From Prorocentrum cordatum (Eukaryota > Sar > Dinophyceae > Prorocentrales > Prorocentraceae): a stretch of 64,000 nt of DNA. The position numbers and the translations under genes are program-made. The stretch is from positions 2,501-66,500 of the forward strand of contig CAUYUJ010019886.1 of assembly GCA_963575745.1 (NCBI GenBank), given 5' to 3'. Every line of letters begins with the position of its first letter. The first letter of the stretch is position 1. Below, piece by piece: positions 27,600-38,099 of the stretch. Below the pieces are notes generated by a model that was not told the DNA's origin, made no database searches, and worked only from the letters and a program-made list of their open reading frames with translations.

Positions 27600-30441
27600 G
27601 CCCATCGGCCTCCTCACCACTGCCGCGCGGCTGGTGGAGCGCGCGCACTCGCACCAGCTCCACGACTGGGAGCGGGAGGTTCGACGGGACTACGACTTCG
27701 CGGCGCCAGGCGGGGGTTCAGAGGAAGCGATATGGCAGCAAATGTTGTTCGACGAAGGAGCCCAACCTGGGGAGGTGACGGGCACGGCGGTCCTAGACCT
27801 TGAGAAGGCGTTCGAGCATGTCACGATGTACTTGTTGTGGGCCGAGGCGCCCAGGCATCAGTTTCGGTTGCAGCTTTTGAAGCTCCTGATCTCAATATAC
27901 ACAGCCACGCGTTTTGTTTCGTTCCGCGGCGTGGTGTCGGTGCACTCGGTCACCACATTCTCTGCAGTCGTTGCTGGCAGCAGCGGGGGCACGGGATGCC
28001 TCAAGCTAGCCATCTTGTCAGTTGTGGACGGGTTGGCGCAAGAGCACCCTGCCATGCAGCTGAAGCTATTTGTCGATGATTTGAGCATGCAGGCGCGAGG
28101 TGCGGAGGCGGATGTCTCGGCCTCGCCGCGTGCGGCCACGACCCAGTATCTAGAAGAAATGGAGGCCCGTGGGATCCCCGTCTCCAGGGCCCGACCAGAC
28201 AAGCCGAAGGGCAAGGGGTTCATCATGACAGCGCAGCGCACCCTGCGAGCCCGCATCAAAGGCTGGGCCCACAGCCTTGGACTGGAGGTCCAGGCCAACA
28301 GCACGCAGCTCGGAGTTGATTCGGCGGGAGGAGGAGTTGTGTCGCTGCGCGCCAGAGCCGATGCCAGGATGGGGAGCGCTCGGCGACGTAGAAGTAAGTT
28401 ATCGAGTCTCGGCAAGCAGGGCGCGCGCACCTTTCAAGTTGCGCGTATGGGATTTCTCCCCTCTGTGCTGTATGGGGCGGTCTGCCTCGGAATGGACCCG
28501 ACTCGGCTCACCCGAGCGAGGGCTCTCATGGCTTCAGCGCTGGGCGGGAACGCAATCGGTAAGGACCGACTGCTGCGCCTGTGGACGCTTCGCTGCGACC
28601 CCCTGGTCGACGCTTGCACGAAGCCACTGCTCAAATGGGCGGAGGCTATCTTTGCTGGCAACCATGAGGAGATCATGGCTGCGGGGTGGCGCAGAGCTGT
28701 TGCGGCGGCCGCTGCCGCCAAGCCTGGGAGCAACCCCTGGAGACAGATAAAAGGACCTGCCTCCGCCGTCTGGGCCACGCTCCATCTCCTCTCGTGGACG
28801 TGGCCTGCCCCTCACGTTTTCTCCGACCATCTCGGGCAGCACTGGGAGTTGCGTAGGACGGCACCGCAGTGTCTCAAGAAGCTGATCTGGACCCGTTTGG
28901 AATTTGCGGTAATGACCTCCTGGGCGGCTTCCAGGGACCTCGGAATCACCCGTCCTTTCCTCGAGCCTATTCGGGCTCTCCTTCGGCGAAAGGCTAACCG
29001 ATCGCCGCAGAGGCGATCGGCTATCCTGGCCTACATGGGCCGAGACTTCTGGACCCAGGAAAAGGTCTGGCGCGCGGGCTTCGGGGACGACAGGTCCTGC
29101 CAAGCCTGTGGCGCAGAAGTCGGATGTCAGCACCATCATTTCTGTTGTTGCCCAGACCGAGGAGCGGCGAGAGCCACCGTCGCAGAGGCTGAGGGCCTCC
29201 AAGGGATCGTGCATCGTGCTGAATCCTCCTCCTCGGATTCCCTCCTCTTCTCCCGTGGGCTTCACGAGCACCCCCTGGAGGACCCGCAGTCTGATTGGAT
29301 TAATGCCCTGGCGGATGAAAACCCCGATTTTGTGAATCCCCCGCTGGTCTCAGGGTGGGCCTACTCTGACGGATCGGCCAGAGGCCCACCAGGGCTCAAG
29401 AGCTTCGGTTGGGGCTTCGTTTTCCTGGACCAGGACGGGGGGGCTGTCAAGGCCATGCGGGGTACCCTCCCAGGGCTGCGTATCCTCGCCTCCGTCCTCC
29501 GTGCTGAATTGTATGGATTGCTCAAGTTGCTGTATAGCGCCCACCCTCCGCTGAGGGTAGGGATCGACAACAGTTCAGTCATTCGAGGCCTCCGTAGAGG
29601 ACCCCGTTGGTGCTGCAGCCCTCGGAGGCCTCACGCCGACCTCTGGGGCAGGATTTGGGCCCAGCTCCAGGATAGTTTCAGCCAAGAAGGCGACTTCCAG
29701 GCCGTCAAGGTAAAGGCCCATGCGCGCGGGCCGAAGGATGACTCGCACGAAAGTTTTCTCGATGTTCAAGGGAACCAATTGGCAGATAATGAGGCCCGCC
29801 TAGGGGCCGACATGCAGGAGGTCCCCCCGTGGAAGGCCCAGACCTGGACCACCCGCTCGGCGGAGGTCCAGGCAGTGTTGACTCTGGTGGCGGGGGTGAC
29901 GGGGTTGACTGCGGATTTCGGGGATTCCACGGGGAGGCCTGCCGCGGGCTCCAGAGGGGCCCGCCGAAGGCGGCAAGGACCGCCCGAGGGGGCCCGAGCT
30001 CGCGTCCTCCTCTGGAGGAGGGGGGCGTGGCGTTGCTCGACGTGTGGCCGCGAAGCTTTCTCCAGCAAGACCAAGCGCGCGTTGGCGCGCAGACCCTGCC
30101 TGGGTAAGATGAGGGCGGATCGTCGTTGGGGAGTCGGGCTGGGGCGGGGGGATGGGGAAGGAGACGTTTCTCCCGCCCTCCGTGGAGCGGCCCTAGGGCA
30201 CGAGCTGCACCGAGTGGGCCAGTATACATTCTGCGATCGGTGCGGTGTCTTTTCGAGCGAGAGGGGGTGCAAGCTCCTGGGCGCCTGCGTCGGGGCCCCA
30301 GCGAACTCCACCGCAGGGTACCGCCTCTCGCTCCTGCGCCGAGGCAGGAATCCTTATGCAGTAAAGGTCTCCCTCGAAGCGGTACCGCGCTCCCTGGTAC
30401 AGGAGGAGTGTGACGCTTTCTGGGAGTGCCTCATGGACTGA
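27436..30441 (+). CDS. LINE 2 ORF2, reverse transcriptase, RNase H and zinc fingers
   Basis: Homology starts about 27485 (GLVFLAAFVAYV). RT motif A is TAVLDLEKAFEHV, the motif B region is the unusual AGSSGGTG, and motif C is KLFVDDLSM. A Cys/His cluster (CQACGAEVGCQHHHFCCCP) precedes RNase H, which has GWAYSDGSARG, LRAELYGLLK, VGIDNSSV and GNQLADNEAR. Two C-terminal CxxC...C fingers (WRCSTCG ... PCLG and YTFCDRCG ... GACVG) end the protein, as in LINE 1. The stop is TGA at 30439-30441. It performs target-primed reverse transcription. Confidence 0.88.
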   Translation: MEWATGTPGGLRAWGTKGLVFLAAFVAYVSRTARWPPQLRYVMYFLLAKQGGGTRPIGLLTTAARLVERAHSHQLHDWEREVRRDYDFAAPGGGSEEAIWQQMLFDEGAQPGEVTGTAVLDLEKAFEHVTMYLLWAEAPRHQFRLQLLKLLISIYTATRFVSFRGVVSVHSVTTFSAVVAGSSGGTGCLKLAILSVVDGLAQEHPAMQLKLFVDDLSMQARGAEADVSASPRAATTQYLEEMEARGIPVSRARPDKPKGKGFIMTAQRTLRARIKGWAHSLGLEVQANSTQLGVDSAGGGVVSLRARADARMGSARRRRSKLSSLGKQGARTFQVARMGFLPSVLYGAVCLGMDPTRLTRARALMASALGGNAIGKDRLLRLWTLRCDPLVDACTKPLLKWAEAIFAGNHEEIMAAGWRRAVAAAAAAKPGSNPWRQIKGPASAVWATLHLLSWTWPAPHVFSDHLGQHWELRRTAPQCLKKLIWTRLEFAVMTSWAASRDLGITRPFLEPIRALLRRKANRSPQRRSAILAYMGRDFWTQEKVWRAGFGDDRSCQACGAEVGCQHHHFCCCPDRGAARATVAEAEGLQGIVHRAESSSSDSLLFSRGLHEHPLEDPQSDWINALADENPDFVNPPLVSGWAYSDGSARGPPGLKSFGWGFVFLDQDGGAVKAMRGTLPGLRILASVLRAELYGLLKLLYSAHPPLRVGIDNSSVIRGLRRGPRWCCSPRRPHADLWGRIWAQLQDSFSQEGDFQAVKVKAHARGPKDDSHESFLDVQGNQLADNEARLGADMQEVPPWKAQTWTTRSAEVQAVLTLVAGVTGLTADFGDSTGRPAAGSRGARRRRQGPPEGARARVLLWRRGAWRCSTCGREAFSSKTKRALARRPCLGKMRADRRWGVGLGRGDGEGDVSPALRGAALGHELHRVGQYTFCDRCGVFSSERGCKLLGACVGAPANSTAGYRLSLLRRGRNPYAVKVSLEAVPRSLVQEECDAFWECLMD

Positions 30442-30905
30442 GGCAGGACGGGGCGGGAGGCACCCCGTGGCGGAGTGCCCGCCCATCCTCTTTCTCTTGT
30501 GGCGAGCTGGGGCGGGGACCGCCATTCTAGCAGCAAAAAAAAACCTCCTCCTCCTCCTCCTCCTCCTCCTCCTCCTCCTCCTCCTCCCTCCTCCTGCTCC
30601 TCCTCTTCCTCCTCCTCCTCTTCCTTCTCCTCCTCCTCCTCCTCCTCCTCCTTCTCCTCCTCCTCCTCCTTCTCCTCCTCCTCCTCCTCCATCACCTCCC
30701 CTCTCCCTCCTCCTCTCCTCCTACTCTCCTCCTCCTCCTCCCCCCCTTGCCTCCTCCCTCCCCTCGCCTCCTCCCTCCCCCCGCCCGCCCCCCCCCCCCC
30801 CCCGCCCCAGGACGAGGAGGAGGAGGAGGACGACGACGAGGAAGAGGAGAGCAGGAGGAGGGGAGGAGGAGGAGGAGGAGCGACGACGACGAGGAGGAGG
30901 ACCCC
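30442..30905. repeat. LINE 2 trailer, A run, then CTC and GAG triplets
   Basis: 30442-30534 is the 3' trailer of LINE 2, 30535-30543 a run of A, 30544-30790 a (CTC)n tract, 30791-30808 mostly C, and 30810-30905 a (GAG/GAC)n purine tract. No gene is supported. Confidence 0.8.
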
Positions 30906-31132
30906 ACCCACCGCCCTCCGCTCTCCTCGCCCCCCCCCCCCCTCCGCCGCCCTGCGGGCCCCCCCGCAGGCGGGCGCCTCGCCCGCCCAGGCCGGCGCCG
31001 CGCCCGCCGCCGTGAGCGCCCTTGCGGCCTCGACCACGAGCCGCGGCCTCGGACCCCCCGCGGCGCGGCGTGCGGGGCGGCGGCCTCGCGCCGCTTTTTC
31101 CTCGGGAGGGGGGCAAGAACACAGGCACCGAG

Positions 31133-31376
31133 GCACGCAACGCAACGCAACGCAACGCAACGCAACGCAACACAGCACAACACAGCACAGCACAGCACAG
31201 CACAGCACAACACAGCACAACACAACACAACATAACACAACACAACACAACACAACACAATACAACACAACACAACAGCACAACACAGCACAGCACAGCA
31301 CAGCACAGCACAGCACAGCACAGCACAGCACAACACAGCACAGCACAGCACAGCACAACACAACACAACACACAAC
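31133..31376 (+). repeat. Pentamer tandem repeat (CAACG / CACAA / CACAG)
   Basis: About 48 five-base units run without a break. They start as CAACG, then mix CACAG and CACAA in homogeneous blocks, as expected from local slippage expansions. The frames through it give Cys/Val/Leu or Gln/His/Asn polymers only. Confidence 0.9.
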
Positions 31377-31920
31377 ACACGCAGAGAGACACAAAGAGTC
31401 GTCGATTCGCAGGAAAATGTTGGGACATGCAGTCTCGAAGAAGAAAAAGGCCATACAGAGACACCTTTTTGGGGCTCCGCGTGTATTTCTTGGATCCACG
31501 CTGGGCCCCCCCCCTGGCGGCGCCTCCGGCGCCGCCCCTGGCGCCCTCCTGGCCAGGGAGGGGAGTCCATCGCGGATCCAAGAAATCCGCGCGGAGCGCC
31601 AAAAGTTTATGTTTATGGCGCTCTTCTTTCTTCTAATACAGTCGGCCCATATCGTAAGGCAGCGCGATAGGGATGAAAGGGCCTTGGAGGACCATGTCGA
31701 AACTTCTCCAGCGGGGCGCGGCCAACGAAAGTTGCCAAGGATGGACCGAAGAGGCAAGGATGCAAGGGCACCCTTGGGAAGGCCGCCCATCCTGTCTATG
31801 CGGGCTGACTGTATGGGAAGTGTGAGGGGGGGAGACGAAAACCGAGAACGTAGGAGAACATGAGGGGAATCCTGGGATCTGTGTCCATTTCTTTGCCCCT
31901 TCATCTCCTTCCATGCAGTC
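31377..31920 (+). mobile_element. Introner-like element (family C), split by a nested family A element
   Basis: 31377-31429 (GAGAGACACAAAGAG...GATTC) and 31828-31920 (GGGGAGACGAAAACC ... TGTGTCCATTTCTTTG, ending TGCAG) match the two halves of the intron at 44685-44856. Between them lie the family A insertion with CAGTC duplications and another segment, 31644-31827, which I cannot assign. Confidence 0.6.
31430..31643 (+). mobile_element. Introner-like inverted-repeat element, family A
   Basis: The 204-bp body (31435-31638) is flanked by the direct repeat CAGTC. Subterminal inverted repeats are clear: GGCTCCGCG...ATTTCTTGGATCC near 31470-31495 against GGATCCAAGAAAT...GCGGAGC near 31575-31600. 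The outer ends are purine-rich (GAAGAAGAAA) and pyrimidine-rich (CTTCTTTCTTC). A second copy forms the intron at 62931-63110. Confidence 0.8.
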
Positions 31921-31950
31921 CTGGATGGTCGGGCGGGCGGATTGGTGCTC

Positions 31951-32128
31951 TCGTCGGCCAAATCCGCACGCTACCCTCGCCGGTCAACGATTCAGGCCAC
32001 TCCATGGGCGGGGGGCGGTAGGGCTCGGAATTCGTCGAACACGTGGCGAACTCCAAACCTCTCCCCAGCCTCCCGTCGATTCGGGAGGGTCGAGGGTTGG
32101 TAGGGGTAGGGTCCGGCTGTCGCCGCAC
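31951..32128 (+). mobile_element. Introner-like element, family B copy
   Basis: It is closely similar over its length to the intron at 44198-44381: GGCCAAATCCG, CCCTCGCC, GATTCAGGC, CGGAATTCG, CCCATCGATTC-type blocks, and GTCGCCGCA at the end. No clear AG follows, so splicing of this copy is doubtful. Confidence 0.7.
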
Positions 32129-32287
32129 ATTATTGCTCATTCGCGCTGCCTGCCTGCTCGTGTCGCGCTCCAGGGGGTAGGGGCCGCGCCGTGGTCGGGC
32201 CCTGGGGGCAGTCAAACATGTGCGTAGCTGATCCTGGCGGGGGGGGCTCCCCCCTTCCTGCCGTGCCTGGATCGGTTCCACGTCATC

Positions 32288-32443
32288 AGTGACCCTTCGC
32301 CGGAGTGATCTTTTGTTGCGGGCCCACTGGGGTCCTCGATCGCCGAACGTGATGCGATACTAGCGTCTTGTGCGCTTGGGGATGCCCCCCCCGCGGCCCC
32401 CCGAAGGCCGTGGACCAAAGGCCACTCTTGTCTAGGGTCACTC
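32288..32443 (+). mobile_element. Inverted-repeat element, family E, copy 1
   Basis: It starts AGTGACCCTTCGC and ends AGGGTCACTC, which are inverted repeats of each other. The interior shares blocks (GGGCCCAC, GCGGCCCC, AAGGCCGTGGACCAAAG) with 34143-34296. It is a short non-coding, MITE- or introner-like element. Confidence 0.75.
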
Positions 32444-32680
32444 TTACTTGCCATCGCTCGGACGTGTGCATCTTTTCTCGGCGCGGGGCCTGAACCCTGG
32501 GGCGTCGGTCTCATTCGCTCTTTCCGTCCTGGGTCTTCGGGCGGAGGCAGACGGAGTGGATGGCGTCCTGGATCTTCAGGCACGCGCGTTTTTCCCATGC
32601 GTTGCATCCGCCCCTGCGGCATGGCGCCGATGGACCTCGGGCGGGTGGTTGTTTTTTTTGTCCGAAGCCCGCTGCCATCC

Positions 32681-32866
32681 GTAACTCAGGAGGAGAAAAA
32701 ACACACAGACACAATTAACCGTCGATTCCACCGAAAATATGGGAAAATATGGGAAGTGGGGGGGAAGACAAAAACCCAGAACATCTGGGAAAATATGGGA
32801 AAAGATGGGTGATCTTTTTATTTGTGTGTATTCATTTGTGTGTCCTGGGGCCCCTTCATTACACAG
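32681..32866 (+). mobile_element. Introner-like element, family C copy with GT-AG ends
   Basis: It begins GTAACTCAGGAGG and ends CATTACACAG. The interior (CACAGACACAATTAACCG, AAAATATGGG repeats, GACAAAAACCCAGAACAT, ATTTGTGTGTCC) matches the host-gene intron at 44685-44856. The flanking exons, if any, are not recognised. Confidence 0.7.
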
Positions 32867-32987
32867 GGGATCTCTGGTTTTGTGTGTGTATGTGGCCTCC
32901 CGGGGCGCCCCCGTCGCCACGGCCAGAGTCGCATCGGAGTTCCAGTCGCGCAGCACCGCTGGACAGGTCGGGGAGTGTTCGGCCACG

Positions 32988-33146
32988 CGCGGAGGGGGGT
33001 GGAGGGAGGGGGGAGGGCTTCCCAGAAGCACCCCTGCTTCTGAGAAGGCGCGGTCCTTCTGTGTAGATGTAAGGTCGCCGCCCTCTAAGCAGCAGCCTCC
33101 TTCTAAGAAGCCTTCCCCCCTCCCTCCACCCCCTTCTGCGCGCCGC
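32988..33146. repeat. Palindromic MITE-like element with ~60-bp arms
   Basis: The left arm GCGCGGAGGGGGGTGGAGGG...GGCTTC (32988-33050) is the reverse complement, with few mismatches, of the right arm (33085-33146, ...GAAGCCTTCCCCCCTCCC...TGCGCGC). The loop is about 40 bases. It has no coding capacity. Confidence 0.8.
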
Positions 33147-34142
33147 CAAAGTTCAGGGGCCGATGTGCGAGTGCAGAGGGCGGCGGCGAGGAGCGGCGAG
33201 CGAGGATCGCGGCTCGAGAGTCCGGAGGCTCCGCTCGGGGGGCCTCCGGTGCCGTCGGGGCCCTCCACAGTCCTCCGGAGTTCTCTGTGGGAGGGGGGGA
33301 GGGGGAGGAGGGGGAAAGTGATGGAGTACGAACTTCTCGAATCGACACTTCTCACTTCTCCTCTTCCTCCCCCTTGCTGCCGTGGTCTTGGTCCTCTTCC
33401 CCCCCATCCTCCTTTCCCTCTTTCGTTTACTCCTCCTCCTCCTCCTCCTCCTCCTCCTGGTCCCCCTCCCGCTCCTCCTGGTCCCCCTCCCGCTTCTCCT
33501 CCTCCTCCTCCTCCTCCTCCTCCTCCTTCTCCTCGTCCCCCTCCTACAATATTCCCCCCCTCGCTCATCTGTGCTCGTCTTCGCCCCCTCTACCGTTTTT
33601 GTGTCCTTTCTCCCTCTCTCTCTGCCTCCCTCTCCCTCTCCCTCTCTCTCTCTCTCTGTGCGTCTGTCTGTATACATACATTTGTGTAGATTGAAATCCA
33701 TGCGCGGTATACTCTATCCGTATCAGTTTCCGTCTCCACATCCTCGTCCTGCGAGCTCGTCGCCAAGGGGGAGGGCGGAGGGAAGGCACGAGGGATCATG
33801 CGCGAGGCAGGTGAGGGAGGGAGCCAGGTGGGAGGGGGGAATGCGAGGAGGAGAAGAAGGCGAAAGGAGGAGGAGGAGGAGGAAGAAGAGGAGGAAGAGG
33901 AGTAGGAGGAGGAGGAGGAGAAGAAGAAGAAGAAGAAGGCGGGAGGAGGAGGAGGAGGAGGAGGAGGAGGAGGAGGAGGAGGAGGTGAGGAGGAGGTGAG
34001 GTGCAACGGAGAAGATGGCAGAGGAAGCTGTGAGGAGAGGTGGCGGCAGGCAAGAGCAGAGCACGACAGGGGGGGGTCGCGGAAGGGCGGCAGGAGGAGA
34101 AGGGCTGAAGGGATTTGAGAGGTAAGATCGACTAGACGTGAG
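33147..34142. other. Non-coding stretch with CTC, CT and GAG repeats
   Basis: 33147-33420 is anonymous GC-rich sequence. 33424-33545 is (CTC)n, 33610-33660 (CT)n, and 33846-33992 (GAG)n. I see no supported gene. Confidence 0.6.
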
Positions 34143-34296
34143 AGTGACCTTTCGCTGGAGTGACCTTTGGTGCGGGCACAGGTGGGCCCTCAGATGGCTG
34201 AAAACGAAGCGGTAGCACCGACTTGCGCGCCCAGGTTTGGTGTCCCCGCGGCCCCAAAAAGCCGTGCACCAACGGTCTCTCTTACCCAGGGTCACC
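34143..34296 (+). mobile_element. Inverted-repeat element, family E, copy 2
   Basis: It starts AGTGACCTTTCGCTGGAGTG and ends CCCAGGGTCACC, the inverted counterpart. It shares the interior GCGGCCCC and GCCGTGCACCAAC blocks with 32288-32443. Confidence 0.75.
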
Positions 34297-36260
34297 CTTG
34301 CGTGTAGTCGATAAGAGAGAGGCGGGGGAGCAGCGGGGTGGGGGTGCGGGGGTGACAAAGCGAGAGATGCGCAGGGCGGAGGGGGATAGGGGGAGAAGGA
34401 GGAGGGGGAAGAAAGGGGAAGGAAGGAGTGGAAAGGAGGGATAGGAGGAGAAAGAGGAGGAGAAAGAGGAGGGAAGGGACGGATGGGGAGGAGGGGATGG
34501 AGGGGGGAGGAGGAGGAGGAGGAGGAGGAGGAGGAGGAGGAGGAGGAGGAGGAGGAGGAGGAGGAGAAGGAGGAGGGATCAGCAGCTGCAGTGCGTAAAC
34601 GCCGAGGAGGAGGGAGGAGGGAGGAAGAGGGGAGGTTTGACGAGGAGGAGGAGGAGGAGGAGGAGGAGGGAGAACGAGAAGTAGGAGGAGTGACTGCAAG
34701 ACGTTAAGTTTCCCTTCGAGGTGGGATGTCCCCAGACTGCCTGGCACGACAAGGGCAGCCAACAGGGATTTCCAAATTTCGGCGCCCTGCCCAGTTTGTC
34801 GCAGACCCAGGGATCCCGATCCCATGCTGGGACATGCTGGGGCAGCCAACACCGTTGTGGCGGCGTCTTCGCGGTTGGCAATCTGTTTCATATAGGCGCT
34901 TGCGAGAAACGGGCGAACGCGCACCCATAGAGTCACGGCGAAGAGGAAGGGAGGAGGGGGGGAGGGAAGTAGGAGGGAGGGGGGAGGATGAGGACGAGGA
35001 CGAGGAAGGTTCGGAAGCACATTGTCGCTCCACATGGCACCCTTCGGAACACGTCCTGATCAAGGTTCAAATGTAGGAGTTTCGAATGTTACAGGAAGTG
35101 CTCGGATTTCGTCGGAGGTCGGGTGAAGTGCATCACCAATCATGTTACGTCCGGCCCACAGTTTAGGGACGTATGTTTCTTCTTTCTGGTGTGAAGCCGT
35201 TGCATTGTCGTGCTCGCCACAGCGTATTCAGAAGCTCTTGGCGTGAAGCGTTTGCCATGGGCCGTGGATGCCACACCTACCCTGTTCTGCCGTGCTTCTT
35301 TCGTGCCAGCTGGGGTTGGGAAGCGGTGTGCTTGATGGGAAGCGGGAGAGGGGAACGCAGGGAGCGTCGCACGCAGGACGTGGGCGCAGAGTTGAATGGG
35401 AGGACGTGTTCCTGCCCGTGGTCGGTGCCGAGTGGCGTTCCCAGTGGGATGCATGCTGACAGGGATCGAGCGGATGCGAACCTACTTTTTCTGGGAAAGA
35501 CGATGTTGCACAAGATGAGAGTTGTTCTTTGGTCAAGTCGACAGCGCAGAGCAGACAGTCACAGCGGCGCCATCGTGCTCGAAGCGAAGGAGGACTGGTT
35601 CACGTCCGTTGGAAGATATTCCTGGGGATCACGGGAAGGGCGCACCTCCTGCTACTTGGGACGGCGACCGTGGACGTGCGCTCTGCATCACGGATTGCCC
35701 GCCACTTGCTGACGTCGCAATTGGTGCTAACATCTTGACAGCTCCGTCTGTGGCACCAATGTCGAGCCGTATCACGCGACCTTGTGAGGACATTGTGCAC
35801 TATCGTTGGCGGCCGCCGCGTGACCGCGATGACATCGTACTTTGGCAAAGGCGCGAGGTCACCTCGTGAACGTCACAATGGACGAGGGAAAGTCATAGTA
35901 CCAGTGTTCCCCATTTGAGCCGGTAGATTTGTACCGTGGCAGCCTCATTGTCTGCACCGATGGCGGCACAGGGGCGACGTCGTGTTTTGCAGCAGCGTGG
36001 TATCTTGAAGCTGCGGTGCCACGTGGACGATACGATACCGTAATTGTTTATGCGACATGTTGTTAGGAACGTTTGTCACGACACGTTACTTCTCTCACGG
36101 CTCAGGCCCTGACTCTAAAGAGGCAGCACTGGCCATGCCGAAGATAGTGCCTAATCGCCATGGGCCATGTGTAGCAGCAGCGTTGTCTCCTGTGTCGTGT
36201 CTTTCACCTTGTCAACCGTGTAGTTTGTGCTTGAATATCGTGACGGGAACAAGTGGTTAA
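34297..36260. other. Anonymous region with a GAG tract
   Basis: 34350-34700 is purine-rich, with a clean (GAG)n run at 34505-34570. 34700-36260 is mixed, non-repetitive sequence at lower GC. Open frames of up to about 180 codons exist around 35170-35710, but they have no recognisable domains and no conserved frame, so I do not call a gene. It could contain exons that cannot be identified by eye. Confidence 0.5.
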
Positions 36261-36479
36261 CACAGTGAGTGTTCTAGGCCCTGCGGCAGAAGCAAAAAGG
36301 ACAAGGCGCATGAGGAGGAGGGGGAGGAGGACCACCACCACAACCGCCACGGCGACGACGCCGATGAGGAGGTGTGGAGACGAGGAGGTGGAGGAGCAGG
36401 AGGCACACGTTGCGCGCACGGATGCGGGGAGGTGAACACTCGCAGGAGGAGGAGGAGGAGTCGGAGGAGAACAGGAGGA

Positions 36480-37039
36480 ATATGATACTGATGATGATGA
36501 TGCTGATGATGGTGATGATGGTGATGGTAATGGCGATGTGGACGGTGACGATGATGCTGCTGATGATGATGGCGACGATGACGATCATGACGATGATGAC
36601 AATGATGATGACGATGATGATGACGATGGTGAAGCTGATGATGATGCTGGTGGTAATGATGACGATGATGATGATGATGATGATGATGCTGCTGATCATG
36701 ATGCGTATGATGCTAATGTTGATGATGGTGGCGGCGATGATGCAGATGCTGCTGATGATGATGACGACGATGATGCTGATGATGCTAATGCTGATGCTGC
36801 TGATGATGATGATGATGCTTATGATGATGACGACGGTGATGATGTTAATGAGCATAATCATGATGATGATGATGATGATGATGATGGTGATGAGGGTAAT
36901 GCTGGTGCTTGTGCTGCTGCTACTGAGGATGATGCTGATTATGATGATGATGATGATGATGCTGATGCTGATGCTGCTGCTGATGATGATGATGAATGGT
37001 GATGATGGTGATGATGATTATGATGAATGGTGATGATGG

Positions 37040-37084
<45 letters not shown>

Positions 37085-37104
37085 CGACGACGACGACGAT
37101 GAGG

Positions 37105-37159
<55 letters not shown>

Positions 37160-37206
37160 CGATGGTGATGATGATGACGATGATGACGATGATGACGATG
37201 AGGACA
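36480..37206. repeat. (GAT)n microsatellite with GCT, GGT and GAC interruptions
   Basis: About 725 bases of GAT triplets. In frame it reads long poly-Asp with Ala on the plus strand and poly-Ile, Ser or His on others. The repeat alone explains every long frame here. Confidence 0.9.
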
Positions 37207-37249
37207 GGCGCTCGAGGAGCGAGGACGGGCGCTCGAGGGATTTACGCCT

Positions 37250-38099
37250 GTGCATGCTCCTCAGCCTCCTCGTGGGAACCTTCCTGGAGGCCTTCCGGGG
37301 CCAGGGGGCTCTCCTGGCGGTGGCCGGCTGGGGCAAGAGGATGGGGCCCGAGAGGAGGAGGAGGAGGAGGAGGAGGAGGAGGAGGAGGAGGAGGAGGAGG
37401 AGGAGGAGGAGGAGGAGGAGGAGGAGGGGGATGAGGCCGGCTGGGGGCCGGGCAGCCCGCGGCCAGCAGGCGGGGGGCTCGAGAGGCGGCAGGCAGGAGG
37501 GCGGAGCCCGAGCCCGAAAGCCGAGCCCGAAGCCCGGGGCCCGAGCCCGGCGAGGCCGGGCCCGAGCCCGAGCAGCTGCCCTCTGCAGGAGGAATGATTC
37601 CAAAGAGCCCCCAAGAAATGGTGTGGGGACGACTTTTTGGAGTATTTCTGAAAATTTGCTTCACTGGCTATTTGATGGTTCGTCCGAAATCCGCCTGCAG
37701 GAGGACACGCTCGACCTCAGCGCGAGCCCGAGCACGATCCCGGAGCCCGAGCCCGGGCCCGAAGCGGGGCCCGAGCCCGGCGCGGGGCTGGGTCCGCGGG
37801 CCGCCGCTTGCGCGGGGCGCCCCGCGCTGCTCTCAGGTCCGCCGTACGACTGCTACAGCGGGGAGTACGCCTGGGACCGGGGCTGGTCGCCGGAGAGGCT
37901 GAAGTGGCGCCTCCTCCGCCCGCGCGGCCCGTCATCGCCCGCGGCGTCGTCGTCCTGCTGCTGCTGCCGCTGCTGCTCCCAGGCTGCGCTGCTTCCTGCT
38001 CCCCCTTCTGCCCCCTGCTTTTGCTCCCTCTCTTCTCCTGTTGCTCGTCGTTCTCGGTCTCGGTCTCGGCATTCTCGGTCTCGCCCTTCGCTCGTGTAG
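37250..38099 (+). CDS. Possible host gene fragment with a GA-AG intron
   Basis: One frame runs through a (GAG)n run (37354-37430) into a Pro/Ser/Glu-rich segment ending CPLQ at 37588. After removing 37589-37700 it continues as EDTLDLSAS, a PEPEPGPE stretch and YDCYSGEYAWDRGWSPERLKW (about 37848-37910). From memory that last motif resembles a Cys-Gly-Trp-Gly-Trp-Ser module common in dinoflagellate proteins. The start and the end are uncertain, and the GAG run makes the upstream frame unreliable. The function is unknown. Confidence 0.4.
37589..37700 (+). mobile_element. Introner-like intron with GA-AG boundaries and 10-bp flanking repeat
   Basis: TGCAGGAGGA occurs at both edges (37584-37593 and 37696-37705). 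Excision from GAGGAATG to CCTGCAG joins the Pro/Glu-rich frames in phase. The interior is AT-richer than its surroundings (TTTGGAGTATTTCTGAAAA). GA donors are known in dinoflagellates. Confidence 0.6.

Larger units (their letters stand above)
23099..30543 (+). mobile_element. LINE 2: non-LTR retrotransposon starting with a spliced-leader relic
   Basis: It begins with the DinoSL relic directly after a (CTC)n tract and ends with a run of A (30535-30543) directly before another (CTC)n tract. It encodes ORF1 (finger and coiled coil), then 327-bp repeats leading into ORF2 with endonuclease, RT and RNase H. Defects: TGA inside ORF1, one extra G in repeat copy 3, and a +1 frame change between endonuclease and RT. 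Confidence 0.9.

Noticed and set aside
31133-31376. Telomere-like or CRISPR-like array
   Set aside because: Units are five-base CAACG, CACAA and CACAG without spacers and without a telomere motif; simple slippage explains them.
35173-35712. 179-codon open frame as a gene
   Set aside because: No domain, no biased codon pattern, and competing frames of similar length overlap it.
36538-37206. Poly-Asp frame over the GAT repeat as an acidic protein
   Set aside because: Only the repeat supports it; other frames are equally open and no start or flanking domain fits.
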